The notes under the pieces: generated by a model
Told to the model about the DNA's origin: nothing
The model's database searches: none
Seen by the model: the letters and a program-made list of their open reading frames with translations, nothing else
NCBI GenBank assembly: GCA_033977485.1
Contig: CM066994.1
Span: 84,196,871-84,260,870 of the forward strand
DNA length: 64,000 nt
Reading direction: 5' to 3'
From: Hydrangea macrophylla
Taxonomy: Eukaryota; Streptophyta; Magnoliopsida; Cornales; Hydrangeaceae
In this document: piece after piece, positions 22,286-33,260 of the stretch
Position numbering within the stretch: position 1 is the first letter of the stretch
How the letters are laid out: every line of letters begins with the position of its first letter
Program-made: the position numbers and the translations under genes

Positions 22286-22800
22286 TTCTCTACATCCACG
22301 ACTTTTACTTTCAACTAATGATTGCCCGATCATAAATCTATCTTGGAAAATAGTGCCCCATGAAGTTGATCAAATAGATCGTCAATTCTCAGCAACAGAT
22401 ACTTATCTTGATCGTTAACTTGTTTAACTCCCGGTAATCAACACACATACGTATTGAGCTATATTTCTTCTTCACAAACAACACTGGAGCTCCCCACAGT
22501 GATATGCTAGGTCAGATGAAACATTTGTCAAGTAATTCTTATAGTTGAACTTTTAGTTTTTTTAACTCCACGGGTGCCATTCTATACGGTGCTTTCGATA
22601 CGGGTGTTGAGTCAAGAATTGTCTCAATGGTGAATTCAATCTCCCTTTCAATAAGGACATCTAACAAGTCATCACTGAATACATCTGGATACTCCCGCAC
22701 TACTGGAATATCCTCTACTTTCGATTCGGTAGTCAAAATATCACTTACTGAACATAAAACTCCCTGACATTACTTTTTCAAAAACTAACTCGCTTGGATA
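22286..22800 (-). pseudogene. Chromovirus RT N-terminal part (internal region 1)
   Basis: Minus strand: the pre-RT stretch VVREYPDVFSDDLLDVLIER...PVSKAPYRMAPVELKKLK (22736-22539), then [20 protein letters not shown] and [10 protein letters not shown] (about 22500-22400), which are standard Ty3/gypsy RT motifs. The catalytic motif and RNase H lie in the part lost at the copia junction. It contains stops. Confidence 0.85.
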
Positions 22801-23240
22801 GCTAAAATCAAATACGGCGGCGGTGTAACTCCACTCCCTTGGAAGCAAAAGTTCTGATGCACAGGTGATCGAAAATTAACCTCTTTCCATTCATAGTCTA
22901 TGGTAGCTTGGATAAGAGCTAATCAATCCATTCCTAATATCACGTCAAAGTGGTTCACATCAATCGACATAAGCTCTACGGTCATTAACTTCTTACCTAG
23001 TTTGATCTTGCAATTCTTGTATATCGTAGACGTTACTACTGGTTTACTAAGTTGTACAGCAATGGACAATTCATACCCTAGTGGCGCGGACTTAACATTC
23101 AAATGCTCAACAAAATGATGCGATACGAATGAATGAGTAGATCCCGATTCTACAAGTATGCGTGCTAAGTGCGAACATATAAGCACCACACTTGAGACCA
23201 CTGTATCAGTAGTAGCCACATCTCCGGGATTCATCTAAAA
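22801..23240 (-). pseudogene. Chromovirus aspartic protease (internal region 1), catalytic Asp replaced
   Basis: The minus-strand frame 23234-22923 has the retropepsin-type region of chromovirus polyproteins: ILVESGSTHSFVSHHFVEHL, then KPVVTSTIYKNCKIKLG and VNHFDVILGMD. The first motif normally reads D-S-G; here the Asp is Glu (VESG). The sister copy at 44031-44357 still has FDSGSTH. With the family knowledge that this Asp is catalytic, this copy is inferred to be inactive irrespective of its frame. Confidence 0.85.
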
Positions 23241-24500
23241 TGATCTCCCCTCACGCTATTCTATCTCTGGTCTCCTCTCATTTGACTGCTTAGGCTTCGA
23301 ACCACTGGAGGCCATAGAACTAGCCCCTTGTTGAGGATGCTTCTTCGAACAATCCTTCGCTCGATGTCCCAAAGTACCACAATTAAAACACTTGATTTGT
23401 GGATAGGATGTAGAACTCATACTGTTCATCCCTTTAGCTCTATTCTGGGAGTTAGTCAGAAAACATAAGCTAGTGTGTGGTGGATTGCCCAATGAGCACA
23501 ATGGTATGCTACTTGGTACTCTCCTAGAATAACTAAAAATAGAACCAAACCCTCGTGTAAACGGACTCTTAAAAGATCCGCCTTGGTTCCAATCACCACC
23601 CTCATTATCTCACTTGCCTTGCTGATTCTGTCTCGATCTCTCCATCCCATTTTTGGCTATAGGTGCTATTTTTTGCACTGCTGCCATAGTTGAATGCTCA
23701 TAGGTATATACCCTGAAATGGATATTCTCCCTTCAACCTTCCTCAAACTTCCTTGATCTATCCTCTTCCTCTGGAACGAAACCCTTACCAAATCATAGTA
23801 ATGCATTATACTTGGAAGTATACTCAGTTACAGTCATGTCTCTCTGTTGGAGATTGTCGAACTCTCTCTTTTTCGTGTTGTGAGCGGCTGGCAGAAAGAA
23901 TCGTCGATTAAACTCTGCCTTGAATCCCTCCCAAGTTATCGGTGCTCCCTAATCTAGAACAATCACCCACAAATTTTGTGCTTCACCCCTCAGTATGTCA
24001 CTAGCACTCTCAATTCTCTCCCTATAGGACATTGGGATAGATCGAAAATCCTTTCCATGTCTATAACCCAATGCTCTGCTAGTGTTATGTCAGACGTTCC
24101 ACGATATTTTGTTGGTTTCTTCCTCATGAACTGTTCAGACATAAGTCTCCTACCCTGAATCACTAGTGCATATACTATAGCTATCGGTGATGTCTCAAAT
24201 GGAAGTGTCAGAGGTAACTGTTCTGTTAAATTCTGAACCAAGTCCCCGATATTCCCAATCATTTCGATCGTTTAATCCATATGTCGAGTATGTGGCAACA
24301 ATTCTTGATCACCATCACTCATGTATGTTCAATCCTGTTAATCTCGATGCATCAACAGTATGCATGTGTGATAATAAATAAAACCATGAATGTACAACAA
24401 CATGTATATGTATCAAATATCTCTATAGTATATGAATGTAATCTAGAATATATGCCAAATCACTCAACACTCCACTCAATGTAACGCGTTCCCAAAGTTT
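23241..24500 (-). pseudogene. Chromovirus gag (internal region 1)
   Basis: Minus strand in order: the capsid N-terminal part with RKKPTKYRGTSDITLAEHWV and DMERIFDLSQCP (24262-23990), a middle part (about 23950-23660, broken), then the zinc knuckle CFNCGTLGHRAKDC (about 23390-23349, C-x2-C-x4-H-x4-C) inside 23501-23256. These match Tekay/Del gag. Stops and shifts separate the parts. The start codon cannot be fixed. Confidence 0.83.
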
Positions 24501-24510
24501 TGTTACCTAT

Positions 24511-24523
24511 GGCTCTGATACCA
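24511..24523 (-). promoter_or_regulatory. Primer-binding site of chromovirus internal region 1
   Basis: TGGTATCAGAGCC on the minus strand, five bases inside LTR2. It is an initiator tRNA-Met complement as in other plant chromoviruses. Confidence 0.9.
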
Positions 24524-24528
24524 CTAAA

Positions 24529-25692
24529 TGTCACGACCCTTCTTGCTACGCGCATAAATAGGACACGTGGCATGCCACAAAGGCTCCTCTAAGTCCTTTA
24601 AAGTAAATAGCAGCGGAATACGTAAGTAATTTCCATGGCAATTGGAGTTATAAAAAGTTTGGTGCATTTGAAACACTTAAAGAAAACCTCTTATTTGAAA
24701 CAGCAATCCAGTCGACTGATCAGATGTCCGATCGACTGAAAATGAAATATTCAGAGAACTTGAAAATCTCAAAAGTTGCCCAGTCGATGGGGACCCAGTC
24801 GACTAGGGTCTCAAATTCTCAGTAGACTGAATCTCTCAGTCGACGAAAGCAGAAAAATTCATTTTTAAAACCAAAATCTTGTCGACTGTGGTCTCCTACC
24901 TAGTCGACTGTTTCTTTCACAGAACTAAAACAAAAATTTCCATCAGTCATCCAGTCGGCTATGTCAGGGACCCAGTCGACTATTTTTCAATATATTAGAG
25001 CAGTGGCAATTTCAAAACAGGGGTCCATTCGATTGTGCCAAAAACCAGTCGACTATTTCTCATCAGTTTGCCAAGCATTTTACAGATAACAATCTATGGT
25101 TGCCCAAACTCAAAACCAACACAACACACAAATATATAACAACCATTCCAACCATAATTATAGATGTTTTACTATGGGTTACAATAATTACAAGTCCTTA
25201 TCAATTCGAAATTAATGCATGGTTCAACTACTCAAAATCTTATTACAACATTTGGAAAAGAAACAAAACATCTACAAGAGCGAACCCCATCGTCTCGTCA
25301 GCCTCACTCTTCGTGTTTCTTCTTTCCTCTTTTCTTATCACCTGCAACGGAGTAAAGCTTCACTGCTCAGCTATATATTGAGTGCACAATTCCAAATATA
25401 TGCTTATATGATAAATCATGCTTTCAAACATCTAAACACATCAAAATAGTCTCTAGGGAGAGTGGTACGTTTTCATTCGGTAAATGAAACTGATGTCGTG
25501 GAGGGCCTCCCTCTTCGACGCACCCCATACACTGGTTGGGTCTTCCTCCATACCAGGTACCGTGTCCTTGTTGGGCCTTCCTCCATTTTAGACACAACTA
25601 CTATCAATATCACAATCCTCAAACTTCGAGGAGCTTACCATAGATGGAATTGAACCAAGCCCCCCTTTGACCCAAGTAGACATATAGCATGG
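24529..25692 (-). repeat. LTR2 of the chromovirus composite, left segment
   Basis: Starts TGTCACGACCC. Matches LTR1 2314-3483 and LTR3 55605-56761 including the GTCGAC palindrome cluster (24705-25065). It is interrupted at the CATGG/CATGC duplication by the Ogre-like element and continues at 40095. It belongs to both internal regions of the composite. Confidence 0.9.
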
Positions 25693-28579
25693 TGTGGATA
25701 TCGCAATTTTTCTCTTACCCACAACTTTTTTTTAAAGATATTTTCCAAATTCAAAACGAGTCGCCACTTAATTTTTAAAAGGAAAATTAAGAAATCATTT
25801 TAATACTAATTGATCTTTTGTGAAACCAAAGATTAACTAGGTCCGGGGATTATGGAATGAGAGAGGAAGGAGTCCAACGGACTAAAATACCCTCTCTCAT
25901 CCTATCTCGCAATAGGCCTCTACTCAACATCCTTTTAATCAAATTAAAAATCTAAGCATGCCCTCAACTAATACACATGTATATATATACATTACAAAAG
26001 CATGTCTAAAAGGGTATAAGATTCCTAACGATAAAATATCATTCAAAAATCACATAATTAAAGTAGTAATCAAGATGATGTGCAAATAGGGAACTAGGAA
26101 ACTTACCTGGGATCCAGCCGAGAATTTTTAAACGTGTAATGCATACAAAAGAATAAATCCTAATAAAAGGGTCTCTAATCACATATACACACTTAAGGCA
26201 GAGCTTAATTCTAAGGTGTCGTACAATAGTCGAATATCAATAAGATTAAAAAATAAATAAACTAGAGAGGATTTTTGAGAAATCATACCTCGATAGCGCT
26301 ACAAAACAAACGGTTAGTCCACACGCTTTAAACAAGATAGATTTATTGAATTCCTAAGTAATAAATCCTAACCTAAGATGAATTCAAATTACAAGTATCA
26401 GTCTTCATGGATGAATGCATATGGACATATGAATATGAACGAAATAAAGCTATGGACTATTCATTGATTTGGATCATTTAGCCTCTGGATTTATGCATTA
26501 ACTAATCATTATTGAAGCATGGTTTGAACCCTAACTCATGAAAGTATCATTTGAGCCATTATTCACAAGATTGGCCAAAGTTGTGACAGGATTCCAAAAA
26601 ATGCTGAGAGCAGATCAGAGCTTCAAAGAAATAAAAAGCATGGTTTCCATGGTTTGATCTTGGTGATCTTTGGACACTACATTCCTCTGTGAATCTAGTT
26701 TTTAATCTAAAAAGAAAATCAAGATTTCAACAGTTAGATCTCTGGGAATTAGACAAATACTAGACGTCACTCAGGACTTCATAACTCTCTGTCCAGAGTT
26801 TTTGTATGATTTTCTAAAAATTATAAAAAAATCAAAAACACTTAGATCTTTCTAGGGGACCTCATTAACACATCAAACTTCATATAAAAATTTATTTGAG
26901 GTCAAAAATGTTTGATTAAGGTTCTGATTTACTAATTTCAAAAAGGTGTTGTTGTTCTGAAACTCTGGACTGATTGTTATTGTTTCCTAAAACTTATGAC
27001 CAAACCACTTCAAACATGGAATCTTACTAAAACAGAAATTGTAGTGGTAGAACTTTGAGTTATTGACACTTTCCCATTGGTTTCATTCAGTTCCAACGGT
27101 TCGATGTTTAACTAAAAATCTTTGATAAAAAGTGGTTGATGAGCTCACTGCATCTTTTGTCAAGTTCATCTTTGTTGGTTAACCCCAACTACTAAACCAA
27201 GAAGTTAGGCTTAAACCAAACCACTTCTCCTACCACTTGATGGTCATTGGAGACTAATGACATTTATACTTGTGGATTTTAATAAAGTATGAAGAGACTT
27301 CATAAAACCTCAACACAATGAATCTAAACCATGAATATAAGTTTAGATTCAAATTATTCCTCCTACCATTTTGTGGTCATTGGAGACTAAGGACACTTAA
27401 ACTTGTGGATTTAAGTATGAAGAAACTTCATGAAACCTCAAAGTATGAGTTGAAACTATGGTAAAAGTTTAAACTCATTAACTCAATACATTAATATCAA
27501 CCTTAATCCCCTCATAAATCATGAGTTTATAAGAGTACTAGGGGTTTTTTAAAAGATTCAAGTAAGACATTGAAAGTCATATGAACCTTAAGAAATAAAC
27601 ATAATCAAGAGGAATGAGACAATTGTTCTACTTCAAGATTTATTTAAGCTTTAAAACCTAAGCTATTTCGATCCAAGCTTATGAAATGAATGTTCAATCA
27701 CAATATTGGTGGTGTGTGATGAAATGAGATGGGAAGAGAGGTTTTGAAATTGTCTAAAAGATCCCAAGTATCTATATATTGTGATTGAACTTGGATGTTA
27801 AATCTAAGTAACTTAGAGTTTACCTCTAATTATACTTAACTCCTTTTGTTGCTTTGAGATCTTCCAAGAATAATGATCAAGCTCTTCTTCTAGCACCTTT
27901 TAATTCCACTTCTCTCTTAATTTAGAAATTTTTGAAAGAGAATCAATATTTGGATCCTAACATTCTAAATTCCAAGTCCTTTGTAATGGGATATTCACCT
28001 CCCTTATATAGGAAAATTTTGAGAGGGTATTCCAGTCATTTTAGTGTAGAAACCCTAATTTTGGCGTCCTTTTAGTGGTACAAAATGTGCTGTATTACAG
28101 CTGTTTGCCAGAAAATGCGACACTTGCTGGAGATGGAAGCGACAATCAGTGATAGCCGGTGCGGCACTCAATGAATGCCGCAGCGGCAATCAGAGAATGC
28201 CGCATCAGCATTCATTGAATGCCGCGGACAACTCCAGGAACTGTCGTCTTTTCAGAATTTCCCATTTTCGCGGCATTTGGTGCATGTTAACAGCATTCAA
28301 TGGCTGCCATTGCGGTATTCACTGAATGCCGGTCCGGCAATCAGTGACTGCCACACCGGCAACCCGTATCTGCCGCAGGTTCTGCCCTGTGCCATTTTCT
28401 CCTCTTTTTTCTATTTTCTCTCTTTTTCACCTCTCTTTTCCTTTGATCTGAGAAGAAGAGCCTTTGAAAGAGCTTGAGTAATCTTTGGAAGCCCTAGATT
28501 AGTCGAACATTGTCATCATCGGATCTTAGAGGTAACACTCCCCTTAATCCAACGTTTGGTCAAAATCGAGGTTTCTATA
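25693..28579 (-). repeat. 3' LTR of the Ogre-like element
   Basis: Plus-strand ends are TGTGGATATCGC and GGTTTCTATA (the last CA has changed to TA; the other copy ends TCTACA). Length 2887 bp, collinear with 37192-40094. A CpG-rich block of GCGGCA/TGCCGC inverted repeats lies at 28120-28380, near the start of the LTR in element sense. Confidence 0.88.
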
Positions 28580-28600
28580 GTTTGCCCCTCTTTGACAGAG
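28580..28600 (-). promoter_or_regulatory. Polypurine tract of the Ogre-like element
   Basis: On the minus strand 'ctgtcaaagaggggcaaac' directly precedes the 3' LTR. A second, similar run (rc of 'tttgcccctagtctgg') occurs in the interior near 34106-34121. Confidence 0.8.
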
Positions 28601-29189
28601 CTTGTGGAGCAACGCGTTATACAAGTGAATGTCAAAGCCTGCGTGAAGACAAGCCTTTGACCAAACCGTCGGCTTTAAGTAAAAACAAAATGAGTTGCAA
28701 AAGAAAAACAGGCGTGCTGTATGGTTCAAGTCGGTCGTGCTCAATGGTGAGCTGCCTACGTATTCACTCTGGAATCAAACTGAGAGGTGGTTTGGGCAAG
28801 GGACCAAACACACACAGACACAAGTAGTCATATGGATGAATGCACCTATCTTGTTGTGATGCACATGCTCATGCAATGATGACAGTTGATGCAATTACAT
28901 GCCCTACCAATGATAGGTCCGAGATTGTGCTATTATGATGTATCTAGAAGCAATTTATGCCCTCTGCAATCTTATTGCTCATGTCAATCTTTAATGTACG
29001 TGCCCGTTTTGGCCAAAGGGCGAATGCAATTGACTGGGCGGTGCTTCGCGACTTAGACCCTAGTGCCAACACGCGTTTACTCTGAAAATCCGTAAATGTT
29101 CGGCCCAATCGGATATGTTTGCTCTATTTCATGCATTTACTACATGAAGCATGATGCAGTAATCAAAGAAAATTCTCAGACACTGGCCA
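28601..29189 (-). mobile_element. Ogre-like interior between repeat array and polypurine tract
   Basis: Non-repetitive and non-coding. Small plus-strand frames such as 28510-28827 overlap the LTR edge, are antisense to the element and have no recognisable domain. Confidence 0.55.
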
Positions 29190-30895
29190 ATGCAAATTTG
29201 TTGCGAGGACTGAGAATGCAAATTTGTTACATTCTCAAATTTTTGATCATCGTCAATTCGTTACGAGGATCGAGAATATAAATCCGTTATACTCCCGAAA
29301 GCGGGGCTAACGTAAATTTGTTACGAGAACCGAGAATGCAAATCTGTTACATTCTCAAAATTTTGATCATCGTAAATCTGTTACAAGGATCGAGAATATA
29401 AATCTGTTATACTCCCGAAAGCAGGGCCAACGCAAATTTGTTACGAGGATCGAGAATGTAAATCTGTTACATTCTCAAAATTTTGATCATCGTAAATCCG
29501 TTACGAGGATTGAGAATATAAATCCGTTAAACTCCCAAAAATGGGGCCAACGCAATCTGCTGCGAGGATCGAGAATCAAATCTATTACATTCTCAAAATT
29601 TTGATCATCTTAAATCTGTTACGAGGATCGAGAATATAAATTCGTAATACTCCCAAAAGCGGGGCCAACGCAAGTCTGTTGCGAGGACCGTGAATACAAA
29701 TCTGTTATATTCTCAAAATTTTGATCAATCATAAATCCGTTACGAGGATCGAGAATACAAATCCGTTATACTCCCATAAGCGGGACCAATGCAAATCTGT
29801 TGCGAGAACTGAGAATGCAAATCTGTTACATTCTCAAAATAGATCAACGTAAATCCGTTATGAGGATCGAGAATATAAATCCGTTATATTCCCAAAGCGA
29901 GGTCAACATAAATCCGTTGCGAGGACTGAGAACGCAAATCCGTTATATTCTCAAATTTTGATCATCGTAAATCCGTTACGAGAATTGAAAATATTAATCC
30001 GTTATATTCTTAAAACGAGGCCAACGCAAATCTGTTGCGAGGACCGAGAATGCAAATCTGTTACATTCTCAAACTTTGATCAATGTAAATCCGTTACGAG
30101 GATCGAGAATATAAATCCATTATTTTCTCAAAGCGAGACCAACGTAAATCTATTACGAGGACCGAGAACGCAAATCTGTTACATTCTCAAACTTTAATCA
30201 ACGTAAATCTGTTACGAGGAACGAGAATATAAATCCGTTATATTCCCAAAGCGAGGTCAACACAAATCCGTTGCGAGGACCGAGAATGCAAATCTATTTT
30301 ATTCTCAAACTTTGATCAACGTAAATCCGTTATGAGGATCGAGAATATAAATTCGTTATATTCCCAAAGCGAGGTCAACACAAATCCATTACGAGGACCG
30401 AGAATGCAAATCTGTTACATTCTCAAACTTTGATCAACATAAATCTGTTACGAGGATCGAGAATATAAATCCACTATATTCCCAAAGCGAGGTCAACACA
30501 AATCTGTTGCGAAGAACGAGAATGTAAATCTGTTATATTCTCAAACTTTGATCAACGTAAATCCATTACGAGGATCGAGAATATAAATCTGTTATATTCT
30601 CAAAGTGAGATCAACACAAATCCGTCACGAGGACCGAGAATGCAAATCTATTACATTCTCAAACTTTGATCAATGTAAATCCGTTATGAGGTTCGAGAAT
30701 ATAAATTCGTTATATTCCCAAAGCGAGGTCAATACAAATCCGTTACGAGGACCGAGAATGCAAATCTGTTAGATTCTCAAACTTTGATCAACGTAAATGC
30801 GTTACGAGGATCAAGAATATTCATCCGTTAAATTCCCAAAGCAAGGTCAACACAAATCAACAAGGACCGAGAATGCAAATCTGTTACACCTTCAA
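29190..30895. repeat. Tandem array of a ~118-bp unit (two ~59-bp half units), about 14 copies
   Basis: Each unit has two related halves: 'aaatccgttacgaggatcga' + 'gaatataaatccgttatatt', and 'aaatccgttgcgaggaccga' + 'gaatgcaaatctgttacatt', joined by 'cccaaagcgaggtcaacac' and 'ctcaaactttgatcaacgt'. About 29 half-units follow one another without other sequence. Early copies (29190-29760) have the variants 'cccgaaagcggggccaacg' and 'caaaattttgatcatcg', later ones 'cccaaagcgaggtcaac', so two sub-families occupy different ends. The array lies just before the 3' LTR in element sense, where Ogre elements are known to carry variable tandem repeats. Confidence 0.93.
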
Positions 30896-33260
30896 ACTAG
30901 GTCAAATTGGCATATTTCAATTCAAAACTCCTAAGATCCAGGAGTTGATCATATTTAAATTTAATTGAATTTTAAATCTTCAAAATCGATAGTCAATCAG
31001 ACTCAACTCATTACAATTTTTCAAAGTCATGAGTCAATTATACTTAAATCAATTCAATCTTCCAAAATCAGAGGTTGATCATACTCAAACCAATTCGATT
31101 CTCAAAATCATGATTCAAATTTTCCAAAATCATAAGTCAATTAGACTAACATCAATTTAATTTTCAAGATCAGAAATCGATTAAACTTTACTTAATTCAA
31201 TTCTTTCAAAATCATGAGTCAATCAGACTCCAATTAATTCGTCTTTTCAAAATCGGAGTCATTCGGACTCCAATCAATTCAAATTTTCAAAATCAGTAAT
31301 CAATCAAATTTAATTCAATTCAGTTCAATTTCTAAAATAGGAGTCAGTCACACTCAATTCTATTCAAATTCTAAAATCAAGAGTTAGTTTGACTCAATTC
31401 AATTCAATTTTTCAAAATCCATAGTCAGTCAGACTCAATTTAATTTCAAATTTCTAAACTCTGGAGTCAATTAGACTCAAACGAATTCAATTTCTCAAAA
31501 TCCAAAGAGAGAATTCAAATTTTCTAAAATCGGGAGTCAATTCGACTTAAAATAATTTCTATTTCAACGAAATTAGGAGTCAATCGGACTCAAAGAATTC
31601 AAATTTTCTGAAATCGGGAGTCAATTCGACTTAAAATAATTTCTATTTCAACAAAATCAGGAGTCAATCGGACTCAAAGAATTCAAATTTTCTGAAATTG
31701 AGAATCAATTCGACTTGAAACAATTTTTATTTCATCAAATAAGGAGTTAATCGGGCTTAAAGAATTTCTTATTTCTGAAAATTAGGAGTTAATCAGACTT
31801 GAAGCAAATTTTACTTCACAAAACTGAGAGTCAATCAGACTCAATTCTAAAGTTGGGAGTCAATCAGACTCAAAGAATCTTTGTTTAACGAAATTGGGAG
31901 CCAATCAGACTCAATTTAGTTCAAATTCTAAAAAAATGGGAGTTAATCAGACCAAACGAATTCAATTCCTCAAAATCCAGAGTCCATCAGACTTAAACGA
32001 GTTCAATTTCACAAAATCTGGAGTCGGTTCAACTCAACTTAATTTAAAATCATAAAATCAGGAGTCGATCAGACTTAATTCAATTTAATTTCATAAAATC
32101 CAGAATTCAAATTCGAAAATCCGGAATCAATCAAAATCATATTTCAAAATCTGGAGTCAACCAGACACAATTCGATTTTCAGTCAATCAGACTCAAATCA
32201 ATTTATTCTTCTAAAATCAAGAGTCATTCAGATTCAAATCGATTCATCTTTTCAAAATCGGGAGTCAATCAGACTCAAATCAATTTCTATTTCCATATTG
32301 GGGGTCAAAAAGAATTTTAATTTTCAAAATCGGGAGTTTAAGTGAGACTTAAAGAATCAATGAAGATTAAAGCGAATGTGAGGTTACCACTGAGGACTAA
32401 CACAAATGCCATAAACAACTAACGAGGATTGCCATAGAGGACCAATGGGGGGAGTCGCTAGAACGGGAATCAATTTGACTCAAACTAAATTCTATTTCGA
32501 TCAGACTCAAAAACTTTCAAAAAAAAATCGGGAGTTGATTTGGCTTCAAACGTATTTCTACTTCTCAACAACTTGGAGTCAAACAGACCCAAAGAATTTC
32601 TTATTTCCAAAATCTGGGAGTCGATCAGACTCAAAACAAATCCTATTTCCAAAACTTGGAGTCCATCCGACTAAAAAAAAAAATTCATTTTCAAGTTGTG
32701 AGTCGATCAGACTCAAAGCATTCAAATCTTTCAAAAATCGGGAGGCAATTCTACTCAACAAGAATTTAAACTTTACAAAATCTGGAGTTCATCAGACTCG
32801 AAGTACTTCTTCACAAAATTAGGAGTTGAATTGGACTCTAAAAATAGGAGTCGAATCAGACTCAAAAAATTTCTATTTCACAAATTTTGGAGTCGGATTA
32901 GACTCAAAGAATTTTCAAATTTCTAAAAACAGGAGTCGAATCAGACTCAAAGAATTTCTATTTCACAAATTCGGGAGTCAGATTAGACTCAAAGAATTTT
33001 CAAATTTCTAAAAACAGTAGTCGAATCAAACTCAAAGAATTTCTATTTCACAAATTTGGGAGTCGGATTAGACAAAAAGAATTTTCAAAATTTCTAAAAA
33101 ACAAGAGTCGAATCAGACTCAAAGAATTTCTATTTCACAAATTTGGGAGTCGGATTAGACAAAAAGAATTTTCAAAATTTCTAAAAAACAAGAGTCGAAT
33201 CAGACTCAAAGAATTTTTATTTCCAAAATTTAGGAGTCAAATTAGACTTAAAACATTTCA
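30896..33260. repeat. Degenerate short tandem repeats around GGAGTC..TCAGACTC
   Basis: About 50 imperfect copies of a 35-60 bp motif such as 'ggagtcaatcagactcaaag' followed by 'aattcaaattttcaaaatcg'. Unit length and sequence drift along the block. Toward 32826-33240 it becomes a more regular higher-order unit of about 85 bp ('gagtcgaatcagactcaaag' + 'aatttctatttcacaaattt' and a second half). The motif contains the short inverted repeat GAGTC/GACTC. The frame at 32445-32822 is a translation of the repeat and not a gene. Confidence 0.85.

Noticed and set aside
32445..32822. 125-residue plus-strand frame in the Ogre-like element
   Set aside because: It translates the GAGTC/GACTC repeat block and has no similarity to gag or pol.
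29190..33260. Regularly spaced repeats resembling a CRISPR array
   Set aside because: Units are contiguous and related along their whole length, with no unique spacers, and they lie inside a plant retrotransposon.
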